A DNA stretch of 12,110 bases from Oscillatoria sp. Prado101 (GTDB lineage Bacteria > Cyanobacteriota > Cyanobacteriia > Cyanobacteriales > Oscillatoriaceae): assembly GCA_025454445.1 (NCBI GenBank), contig JALOOK010000218.1, forward strand, positions 1 through 12,110. The letters run 5' to 3'. Each line of letters begins with the position of its first letter. Position 1 is the stretch's first letter. Made by a program: the position numbers and the translations under genes. Positions 6,313 through 12,110 of this stretch are shown one piece after another. Under the pieces are notes generated by a model that was not told the DNA's origin, searched no databases, and saw nothing but the letters and a program-made list of their open reading frames with translations.

Positions 6313-7587
6313 ATGAAAGTCAAACGCCTAAAAATGACCGACTTCCGTGGAATCGGCGATCTGACGCTGGAGTTTGATGCCGGTGAGCCAACTGTACTTC
6401 TCGGCGTCAACGGCGTGGGAAAGTCGAGTATTCTTGACTGTCTCGCCATTCTCCTGTCCTGGTTTATGGTGCGGATTGTATTCGACCCAGAAACCAGAAA
6501 AGATTTCAGGAAATCTCGGATACGGTTTGGGAACAACTTACTCACCGGCTTTCAGCAAGAAGACCTGGTAGATGAACGTGACTTTAGCGAACAGGACATC
6601 AAAAATGGGGCCAAGCTGACCCGCAGCGAAATTACACTTTCACTGGACTCGCAGGAAGTGAGTTTGTCTCTCACCAAGACTCTGGAAAAAGGCAGCGAAG
6701 AAGCCAACAGCGACCTGGAAGACTTAGAGCGAGTTACTTACGGCATCCGCGAAAAATGGAAAACTAATGCAGGAGCCAACATCCCTCTGGCAGTATACTA
6801 CCCTGTCAGTCGGGGATTTCGCGACAGCGAGCTTTCCCTAGAAATAGAAGAGTCGCCTGCTATTAAAGGAGCGGATGCCTATGACGAGGCATTGCAAGGT
6901 ATAGCCATCAATTTTAAGAGCTTTTTCCAATGGTTTAGAAGCTGTGAGGATTTAGAGAATGAAGATCGGCGAGACAATCCTGCGTTTAGAGATGGCAAAC
7001 TAGAAGCGGTAAGAAATGCTATCTCCTCCCTGCTACCTGGGTTCTCGAACCTGCGAGTCCGGCGTTCGCCCCTGCGAATGACTGTGAGCAAAGAAGGTGA
7101 GGAGTTAATTATCAATCAGCTGTCTGATGGGGAGAAATGCTTGCTGGCAATGGTGGGGGATTTAGCAAGAAGGCTGGCAATTGCCAACCCGGGACTGTCA
7201 GAACCACTTCAAGGAAGCGCTGTTGTGCTGATTGACGAAATTGAGCTGCACCTTCACCCAAAATGGCAGCGCGAGATTATACCGGCACTGACAAGAACTT
7301 TCCCAAACTGCCAATTTATTATCACAACGCATTCGCCGCAAGTGGTCAGCCATGTGCGCCCTGAAGGGGTTTACCTCTTGGAGAAAACACCTGAAGGTAT
7401 CGTCGCTAAGCGTCCTGAAAGCTCCTTTGGGAGAGACAGCAATCGTATTCTTGAAGACCTCATGGGTGTTCCTGAGCGCCCGCAGGACATTAAGGAGGAT
7501 TTACTTGAGCTGTTTCGACTTATTGACCGGGGAAATATCGATGGAGCTCGGCAATTGCGCCAGCAGCTGGCAGACGAAATCGGTTAA
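6313..7587 (+). CDS. AAA/ABC-type ATPase of a Septu-like defence pair (PtuA-like)
   Basis: A 424-residue RecF/SMC-like ATPase of the COG3950 type. Visible in order: the N-terminal strand MKVKRLKMTDFRGIGDLTLEF; Walker A GVNGVGKSS (31-39); an insertion region (about 55-230) where the coiled-coil or lid would be; the ABC signature LSDGEK (270-275); Walker B VVLIDEIELHLHP (304-316) with Asp308 and Glu309; and the switch TTHSP (338-342) with His340. The C-terminal SSFGRDSNRILEDLMGVPERP (370-390) motif is shared by many defence ATPases. It is followed, with a 47-bp overlap, by an HNH nuclease gene; this order matches PtuA-PtuB of Septu, also found as accessory genes of some retrons. No reverse transcriptase is present here. 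In Septu the ATPase is thought to hold or sense while the HNH protein cuts nucleic acid. The Shine-Dalgarno sequence before ATG 6313 is weak. Confidence 0.9.
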   Translation: MKVKRLKMTDFRGIGDLTLEFDAGEPTVLLGVNGVGKSSILDCLAILLSWFMVRIVFDPETRKDFRKSRIRFGNNLLTGFQQEDLVDERDFSEQDIKNGAKLTRSEITLSLDSQEVSLSLTKTLEKGSEEANSDLEDLERVTYGIREKWKTNAGANIPLAVYYPVSRGFRDSELSLEIEESPAIKGADAYDEALQGIAINFKSFFQWFRSCEDLENEDRRDNPAFRDGKLEAVRNAISSLLPGFSNLRVRRSPLRMTVSKEGEELIINQLSDGEKCLLAMVGDLARRLAIANPGLSEPLQGSAVVLIDEIELHLHPKWQREIIPALTRTFPNCQFIITTHSPQVVSHVRPEGVYLLEKTPEGIVAKRPESSFGRDSNRILEDLMGVPERPQDIKEDLLELFRLIDRGNIDGARQLRQQLADEIG

Positions 7588-8221
7588 AAAGGGTGAAGCT
7601 CCAGAAAGCTTTGCCAACTGGAAGAAACTGGAAAACGAAAATTGGACGCCAACCTATGATGACCTTCGGGGAGAAGTAAAAACTGATCTGCATCATTCGT
7701 TGCTGCGCGAGCAGGGCTATATCTGCTGTTACTGCGGCATGCGGATTGCGGTGGACAGCAGTCATCTCGAACATCTCAAGCCCCAGAGTTCCTATCAGTA
7801 TCTAGCACTGGAGTACACGAATCTGCTGGCTTCATGCCAGAGAGAGAGTAAAAAGTCTGAGCCAGTCCATTGTGGCAAGAAGAAAGACGACTGGTACGAT
7901 GAGCGGCTTATGGTTTCGCCTCTGGAGGCTAACTGTGCGGAGTTCTTTCGCTACCTAGGTTATGGAGAGATTCTGCCAACAGATGAGGCAGATAAAAAAG
8001 ATGCTGCTGCCAAAACCATTGACAAACTCGGACTCGACATTGATAAAATGAGAGCTATGCGCCGCGAAGCAATTGACGGGATTTTGGAGGCTATTGAGGG
8101 ACTGACCGGCGAAGAAATACAGCTGCTAGCTCAAGGCTGTGATAAACCCGATGCTAATGGACAATACACGCCGTTTTGTGGGGCGATAACCTACATCCTC
8201 AAACACTACTTTGTGTCTTAA
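7541..8221 (+). CDS. HNH endonuclease, TIGR02646 type (PtuB-like)
   Basis: A 226-residue HNH nuclease, the likely effector of the pair. Visible: the family N-terminal motif KKGEAPESFANWK (16-28), the Cys pair in YICCYCGMRI (Cys62/Cys65), the catalytic strand HLEHLKPQS (His75, Glu77, His78), NLLASCQ (Asn94, Cys99), and HCGKKKDDWYD with His110 and Cys111, consistent with a zinc-bound HNH fold. The C-terminal half is helical. The only conventional in-frame start is ATG 7541, with GGGGAA 7 bases upstream. This adds 12 residues (MELGNCASSWQT) ahead of where homologues usually begin. The codon at that usual position is ACG (7574-7576), one base from ATG. The pair overlap implies coupled translation. 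Target specificity cannot be read. Confidence 0.88.
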   Translation: MELGNCASSWQTKSVKKGEAPESFANWKKLENENWTPTYDDLRGEVKTDLHHSLLREQGYICCYCGMRIAVDSSHLEHLKPQSSYQYLALEYTNLLASCQRESKKSEPVHCGKKKDDWYDERLMVSPLEANCAEFFRYLGYGEILPTDEADKKDAAAKTIDKLGLDIDKMRAMRREAIDGILEAIEGLTGEEIQLLAQGCDKPDANGQYTPFCGAITYILKHYFVS

Positions 8222-8253
8222 TATTTTTCCTATCTCTAACTCAAGGTGCTAAT

Positions 8254-8320
8254 TAAGGAGGCAGTCACGATGCTCCGGCACGAGCCGCTGCGCTACAACT
8301 GCGCACACCGCCACCAATGA
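8254..8320 (+). other. Strong Shine-Dalgarno with a 16-codon open frame
   Basis: TAAGGAGG (8254-8261) is a near-perfect ribosome binding site, 8 bases before ATG 8270. The frame reads MLRHEPLRYNCAHRHQ and stops at TGA 8318-8320. It lies 49 bases after the HNH stop. It could be the surviving 5' end of a lost gene, a short leader peptide or chance; no family is recognised. Confidence 0.35.
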
Positions 8321-8348
8321 AAATTGTCGCCAGGGCGGCGGACGATCC

Positions 8349-8368
8349 AGTAGGGCTAAAGCCCTACT
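8349..8368. repeat. Palindrome, GTAGGGCT type
   Basis: AGTAGGGCT (8349-8357) and AGCCCTACT (8360-8368) pair exactly across two bases. The sequence resembles a short palindromic repeat scattered in cyanobacterial spacers (from memory). It could also act as a terminator for the upstream genes, although no T-run follows directly. Confidence 0.65.
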
Positions 8369-8403
8369 ACGAACCTTTTCAAGTCAGAGCCTTCAAAACG
8401 GCA

Positions 8404-8448
8404 TTCCCAGGCAGAGCCTGGGAACGAGGGGAACGAGGGGAACGAGGG
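8404..8448. repeat. Palindrome plus three 9-bp tandem copies
   Basis: TTCCCAGGC (8404-8412) and GCCTGGGAA (8416-8424) form a 9-bp perfect stem with a 3-base loop. From 8422 the unit GAACGAGGG is repeated three times to 8448. The first copy overlaps the stem end, which suggests the tail was expanded by slippage from the repeat element. Confidence 0.75.
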
Positions 8449-8479
8449 GGAATGATTTGCGCAACCGCGCTTGGGCCAA

Positions 8480-8508
8480 AACCCCGGTTTCTTAAAGAAA
8501 CCGGGGTT
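8480..8508. repeat. 13-bp perfect hairpin (AACCCCGGTTTCT), possible terminator
   Basis: AACCCCGGTTTCT (8480-8492) and AGAAACCGGGGTT (8496-8508) pair perfectly around a 3-base loop, the most stable hairpin in this spacer. No T-run follows (CTGAAATTT). It is a third, distinct repeat type in 160 bases. Confidence 0.75.
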
Positions 8509-8719
8509 CTGAAATTTACACGATTGATTTAGATGCGCTAGATCATCTCCGGTAGCCACGAGTCGCCAAGGCGATAAACCCGAGTCTGGCGCAAAAGTTT
8601 TGCCCTCACCGGCACAGCCCTGTAGGAGCGCGGCTTTCTGGAACACCGGCACCTAACCATTCCTAGAGCTTGTATGCTATTGCTATAGCAACACCGGCTC
8701 CCACGCCCCACGATCGGCC

Positions 8720-10345
8720 ATGCCTCAGGACTTCTCTGGACAAAATCTGCAAGGACACAACTTTAAAAATCAAGACCTCACCGGCGCTAATTTCAGCGCC
8801 GCCGACATCCGGGGTGCTAACTTCACCGGCGCAACCCTCACCGGCGCAAACTTCACAGATGCCGTCGCTGGAGTGCCGCGCCAGCAAACCGCCGCACTCC
8901 TGATCCTGCCGCTATTCCTCGCTTCAATGTCCGGCTTGCTTGCGGCACTGGCGGGCGCATTTGCCGGCGCTTTGCTCAACCCGCAATTCATCAAAGGCAA
9001 CACCATTTTTCCCGGCGTCGCCGTCTTGTTGCTGCTAGCACTCTTCCTTCTCCTCACCCTGCGCCAGGGGATGGAGGCGGGTTTGTGGGCGGTGGCGGTG
9101 GCGGCGGCGGTGACAGGGGCTTTAGCTGGGCTAAAGCCCTGGTTTTTGGCTTGGGATTGGGCTTTGACCGGCATTTGGGAGGTGGCGGGAATGGCTGCTT
9201 GGGCGTGGGCGCTCGTTTTGGCGGGGGCTGCCTCTCTAGCGGCGGGTGGGGGCAGGGCGTGGGCAACCGCCGGCGCTTTGGCGTGGTTTTGGGCTGTGAT
9301 TGGGGCTGCCCTCGGCACGGGGGCAGGCTATCTGGGCGGGCTGTTTCAGGATGCTTGGGCTTCGACTGCGGTTTGGGCTGGTGCGATCTGTGTGGCGGTG
9401 GGTGTGGGCTGCGGTTGGGCTAGCCGGCGAGCTCTGTCTGGAGACAAGCGGTTCGCCGCTATTGGCAAGATAGCAGTTACTTTTGCCGCTACCCGCGGTA
9501 CCAGCTTCCGCAGGGCTGATTTAACCGACGCCAATTTCACCCGGGCTGTGCTAAAAAAAACCGATTTCCGAAAGGCAAATCTCACCCGCACTTGCTGGTT
9601 GCAAGCCCGCCAACTTGAGCGTTCCAGAATTAGCAATTCGATTCTGGATAACCCGGCTGTTCTAGATTTGCTTGTTAGCGGATCTGGTCACAATAAATCT
9701 TATGCGGGCATGAATCTCAGGGGTGCCTACCTTGCCGGTGCTGACCTCAACCACGCGGATTTGCAAGAAGCCAATCTCAGTGAAGCCTGTCTGGAAGGTG
9801 CCTGTTTAAAAGCTGCCAATCTCTCTGCATCTCAGGCTTTCGGCACTGATTTTACCTCAGCAGACATCACCGGCGCTTTGATTGGGAATTGGAAGATTGA
9901 CAGCAACACCCGACTCGATGGAGTCATTGGCGAGTATGTTTACTGGCTCAACTCTCAAGTAGATCGCCGCCCTCTTAGCGGAGAGTTCGCCCCCGGTGAG
10001 TTCGCTCAGCTGTTTCAGCAGGCTTTCAATTCCGTCGAGCTAATTTTCCGCACCGGCATCAACTGGCAAGCTTTTTCCCACGCTTTCAATCAGGTGCGTT
10101 CGGAATATCCAGACGCGGAACTGTCGCTCCAGGGTTTGGAGCAAAAAGCAGATATCCTGTTAGTAATTCAGCTGCGGGCGGTTGCCGGCACCAATAAGGA
10201 GAAAATCCACAGGGATTTCTTGGAAGCCTATCAGTCATGGCTGCAAGCAAACGCCAAAACCTGTCTGGAAGATGAGGTGGGTTCTTCTCAAGGGCAGGAT
10301 GCCGGTTTGATGTCACTTTTAACACAGCTGGGAACAGGCGGCTAA
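8720..10345 (+). CDS. Pentapeptide-repeat membrane protein with a C-terminal helical domain
   Basis: A 541-residue protein in four blocks. (1) Pentapeptide repeats at about 5-47 (A-N/D-F/L-x-x pattern: LTGANF, IRGANF, LTGANF). (2) A hydrophobic block, about 57-233, with roughly six membrane helices, very rich in Ala, Gly and Trp (for example WAWALVLAGAASLAA). (3) Pentapeptide repeats at about 262-290 and 326-388, which should form a right-handed beta helix. (4) A soluble C-terminal region (about 403-512) with GEFAPGEFAQLFQQAFNSVE followed by LIFRTGINWQAF, which I recognise only as a recurring tail of cyanobacterial pentapeptide proteins. The repeat block is split by the membrane domain, an odd layout. 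Function is unknown; a scaffold or sensor at a membrane is the most that can be inferred. ATG 8720 has no Shine-Dalgarno sequence but is the only start that keeps the first repeats. Confidence 0.88.
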   Translation: MPQDFSGQNLQGHNFKNQDLTGANFSAADIRGANFTGATLTGANFTDAVAGVPRQQTAALLILPLFLASMSGLLAALAGAFAGALLNPQFIKGNTIFPGVAVLLLLALFLLLTLRQGMEAGLWAVAVAAAVTGALAGLKPWFLAWDWALTGIWEVAGMAAWAWALVLAGAASLAAGGGRAWATAGALAWFWAVIGAALGTGAGYLGGLFQDAWASTAVWAGAICVAVGVGCGWASRRALSGDKRFAAIGKIAVTFAATRGTSFRRADLTDANFTRAVLKKTDFRKANLTRTCWLQARQLERSRISNSILDNPAVLDLLVSGSGHNKSYAGMNLRGAYLAGADLNHADLQEANLSEACLEGACLKAANLSASQAFGTDFTSADITGALIGNWKIDSNTRLDGVIGEYVYWLNSQVDRRPLSGEFAPGEFAQLFQQAFNSVELIFRTGINWQAFSHAFNQVRSEYPDAELSLQGLEQKADILLVIQLRAVAGTNKEKIHRDFLEAYQSWLQANAKTCLEDEVGSSQGQDAGLMSLLTQLGTGG

Positions 10346-10511
10346 ATTGAACAAATAACAAAAAGTAGGGGGCGATCCGTGTCGCGCCAGCCCTCCCGAT
10401 AAGTGGGGTGTGCGCCAAAATCGGAACGCTACAGTGAATTGCGAACTTAACTTTAATTTAATCTGCCCCTCAGTCACCGGCACCCCAATCGCGTCTTCCG
10501 GCTGGTAGAAT

Positions 10512-10517
10512 TATAAA
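10512..10517 (+). promoter_or_regulatory. -10 box candidate for rubredoxin
   Basis: TATAAA lies 68 bases before the rubredoxin ATG. No clear -35 box is visible. The rest of the spacer from 10346 shows nothing recognisable. Confidence 0.35.
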
Positions 10518-10584
10518 GCTAGCCTCTAAAACCCAGGTTTTGCAGGTTGGCGTCATGCGGATAATCCATCAGGAGACAGCAAAA

Positions 10585-10743
10585 ATGGGAGAATATATAT
10601 GCACCGTCTGTGGCTTTGTCTACAACCCAGAAGAAGGCGACCCAGAAGCAGGGATAGCGCCCGGCACCCCTTTTGAAGATATACCCGATGACTGGGTGTG
10701 TCCCGTCTGTGGTGTTGGCAAACAGGATTTTGAACCTGCATAA
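10585..10743 (+). CDS. Rubredoxin, small soluble form
   Basis: A 52-residue one-iron electron carrier. The four cysteine ligands are complete: C6-T-V-C9-G and C39-P-V-C42-G, with the family's aromatic and turn residues (Tyr4, Tyr13, Phe30, Trp37, Phe49) and the DPEAGIAPGTPF loop. It accepts and donates single electrons in the cytoplasm. This is the short stand-alone type; the photosystem II-associated cyanobacterial RubA carries an extra C-terminal membrane anchor, which is absent here. The start at 10585 is preferred over an in-frame ATG at 10540, because AGGAGA lies 8 bases before it (10571-10576) and the longer form adds 15 residues foreign to the family. The gene stands alone, so its redox partner is not indicated. 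Confidence 0.95.
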   Translation: MGEYICTVCGFVYNPEEGDPEAGIAPGTPFEDIPDDWVCPVCGVGKQDFEPA

Positions 10744-10902
10744 TTTCAAGAGGCGTCTCATTTTTAGGGAAAGGGGGGAAATTTTGTATAAAAGAGCTAA
10801 ATTGCGTCTCCCCTTTGCTATACTTGCCTGAGGGGGTTATTCGGTCGCACACTTGCTCCGCAACGCGCAATGTTAAGAAAATAAAAACTCTTGGTTTTGA
10901 AG

Positions 10903-10908
10903 TATAAT
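10903..10908 (+). promoter_or_regulatory. -10 box of the sugar-nucleotide reductase gene
   Basis: A perfect TATAAT lies 18 bases before ATG 10927, leaving a leader of about a dozen bases. No matching -35 box was found, so this is a partial call. Confidence 0.45.
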
Positions 10909-10926
10909 TGAGATAGCTAAACGGAA

Positions 10927-11643
10927 ATGAAAAAACTATTAATCACCGGCAGCAGCGGGTTCTTGGGATGGAACCTTTGCCAAATAGCCAAACAAAAATG
11001 GCAGGTATATGGCACGCATTTTACCCATCGTGTCGAGATTACTGGCGTCAAACAGCTGCGGTCAGACCTGACAGATTTTCAGGAACTACAGCGACTATTT
11101 CAGGAAATTAAGCCAGATGCGGTTATCCACACAGCCGCCCAATCTCAGCCCAACTACTGTCAAACTCACCCGCAGGAATCACGCGCCATCAATGTAACAG
11201 CTTCCTGTAATATTGCGGGGCTTTGCGCCTATTATTCCATTCCTTGCGCTTTTACTTCCACTGACCTGGTTTTCGACGGTTTAAACGCCCCATACCGGGA
11301 AACAGATCCTGTCTCTCCTGTCAGTCTTTACGGCGAGCAAAAAGTTCTGGCGGAACAAGGAATGCTGGAACGCTATCCCCTAACAGCGGTTTGCCGGATG
11401 CCTCTAATGTTTGGCTTTGGCGCACCGGCTGCTAAAAGTTTCATTCAGCCCATGCTGCGCTCCCTGAGAGAGGGGCAAGAACTGGCTTTGTTTGTCGATG
11501 AGTTCCGCACACCGGTAAGCGGAAACACCGCCGCCCGCGGACTTTTATTGGCTTTGGAAAACGTTCAGGGGCGCATTCACTTGGGCGGAAAAAGCTCCAT
11601 AGGAGCGATTTGTATTAGCCAGGGGATCCAACTCTTGGATTGA
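10927..11643 (+). CDS. RmlD-like NAD(P)-dependent sugar-nucleotide reductase, C-terminus probably lost
   Basis: An extended SDR resembling dTDP-4-dehydrorhamnose reductase, which makes dTDP-L-rhamnose for surface polysaccharides. Visible: TGSSGFLG (8-15), the NAD(P)-binding turn; Asp47 in the SDL segment; HTAAQSQPNYCQTHP (68-82); the active-site STD in AFTSTDLVFDG (108-118); the catalytic pair Tyr135 and Lys139 in LYGEQKVLAE; and FRTPVSG (193-199). The match continues to RIHLGGK (216-222). After it, the expected substrate-binding C-terminus is replaced by an unrelated tail and a stop at 238, about 50-60 residues short of the usual length near 290. Low-complexity bases follow the last conserved codon, so a frameshift is a likely cause. 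The enzyme may be non-functional; alternatively this is a sequencing error. The precise substrate is not certain. Confidence 0.85.
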   Translation: MKKLLITGSSGFLGWNLCQIAKQKWQVYGTHFTHRVEITGVKQLRSDLTDFQELQRLFQEIKPDAVIHTAAQSQPNYCQTHPQESRAINVTASCNIAGLCAYYSIPCAFTSTDLVFDGLNAPYRETDPVSPVSLYGEQKVLAEQGMLERYPLTAVCRMPLMFGFGAPAAKSFIQPMLRSLREGQELALFVDEFRTPVSGNTAARGLLLALENVQGRIHLGGKSSIGAICISQGIQLLD

Positions 11644-11900
11644 ATAATCGATGTTGAATCCATTGCTGGCGCAGGAGTTTGATTTGGAAGAAGAGCCCCC
11701 TTGCCAGCGAAACGGAGAACGAATCCCCAGTTCCGCCACGGTTAATGTTTATGCCCCGGGTAGTGCCTGCCTACCGAAAGCCAGGTCTTCCTAACCGGAT
11801 TTTTTTATTCAAAGTCAATACCTTGAAAATGAATCAAGTGCGTAAGGACCTGTCTGCTGCATGTAGAAATTCACTTGGGCAAAGTGATGACTAAATCGGA
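11644..11900 (+). other. Possible decayed 3' end of the reductase gene
   Basis: No intact gene follows the premature stop. A 47-codon frame from 11650 (MLNPLLAQEFDLEEE...) and the frame 11679-11894 contain scattered stretches such as PAYRKPGL that vaguely recall the C-terminal motif of RmlD-like proteins. The agreement is too poor to reconstruct the original reading frame. Treat it as an unproven relic. Confidence 0.25.
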
Positions 11901-11909
11901 GAAAAATTA

Positions 11910-11947
11910 AAAAAGAGCTGAAGGAATTACTCCCTCCAACTCTTTTT
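11910..11947. terminator. Bidirectional terminator-like hairpin
   Basis: AAAAAGAGCTGAAGG (11910-11924) pairs with CCTCCAACTCTTTTT (11933-11947) over 15 positions with two mismatches, with an 8-base loop. A T-run ends the 3' arm and an A-run begins the 5' arm, so it could end transcription in both directions, including that of the reductase gene. Confidence 0.65.
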
Positions 11948-11980
11948 CCGTCCGGAATTTCCTCGTTTTTTTAAATCTGA

Positions 11981-12110
11981 CATCCGACACTTGTGGTGAG
12001 CTTGGTCACCGAGCCTATCGAGGTGTGTCGAACCATCCCACACTTGTGGTGAGCTTGGTCACCGAGCCTATCGAGGTGTGTCGAACCATCCCACACTTGT
12101 GGTGAGCTTG
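11981..12110. repeat. 53-bp tandem repeat continuing past the window
   Basis: Units start at 11981, 12034 and 12087 (partial, 24 bases). Two full copies are identical apart from the sixth base of the unit (G in the first, C in the second and third). The unit contains GGTGA and TCACC arms that can form a short hairpin. Units abut directly, so there are no CRISPR spacers. The run is cut by the window end, so the full copy number is unknown. Confidence 0.92.

Noticed and set aside
6313..8221. Retron carrying Ptu-type accessory genes
   Set aside because: No reverse transcriptase or msr/msd-like inverted repeats in the flanking sequence; upstream is a MITE and a DUF4112 gene.
8770..9318. 182-residue minus-strand frame opposite the pentapeptide protein
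   Set aside because: It is a shadow of the pentapeptide and Ala/Gly-rich coding strand; no independent signals.
11981..12110. Possible CRISPR array
   Set aside because: The 53-bp units abut directly and are nearly identical throughout, with no variable spacers; it is a plain tandem repeat.

Overview
The window comes from a cyanobacterium, probably a filamentous Oscillatoriales-type genome. The clearest marker is the first gene, a window-edge fragment of aldehyde deformylating oxygenase (ADO), an enzyme essentially confined to cyanobacteria. The many palindromic and transposon-derived intergenic repeats, the pentapeptide-repeat protein and the DUF4112 protein fit the same origin. No rRNA, tRNA or CRISPR array was found.

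Layout. 1-295 (minus): N-terminal third of ADO, with its ribosome binding site and a plausible promoter. 296-1656: about 1.4 kb with no recognisable gene, only a promoter-like site and one weak relic reading frame. 1666-1830: a non-autonomous mobile element (MITE, copy 1). 1955-3098: a two-gene operon of a Nudix hydrolase and an atypical short-chain reductase, possibly pterin-related. 3199-3438: a two-helix membrane protein. 3642-3759: a second kind of MITE, with TA-flanked 14-bp perfect inverted ends. 3936-4976 (minus): a cyanobacterial protein of unknown function. 5062-5418: G-rich repeats, a 10 x 15-bp minisatellite and a palindrome. 5449-5961 (minus): a DUF4112 membrane protein. 6131-6274: MITE copy 2, directly upstream of the defence pair. 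6313-8221: an ABC-type ATPase overlapping an HNH nuclease of the TIGR02646/PtuB type, a Septu-like (PtuA/PtuB) anti-phage module. 8222-8719: an orphan start site with a strong Shine-Dalgarno sequence, followed by three different short palindromic repeats. 8720-10345: a pentapeptide/transmembrane/pentapeptide protein. 10585-10743: a small soluble rubredoxin. 10927-11643: an RmlD-like sugar-nucleotide reductase whose C-terminus looks lost. 11910-11947: a bidirectional terminator-like hairpin. 11981-12110: a 53-bp tandem repeat running off the window.

How the parts work together. Most genes are single transcription units separated by repeat-rich spacers. Two pairs look truly coupled. The Nudix and reductase genes overlap by 14 bp. 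The ATPase and HNH genes overlap by 47 bp, and the expected HNH start reads ACG where a single synonymous change would give ATG. The strongest candidate for a biological system is the Septu-like pair with MITE copy 2 in front of it. The strongest structural signal outside genes is the pair of related MITEs with shared 14-bp inverted ends and target-site duplications.
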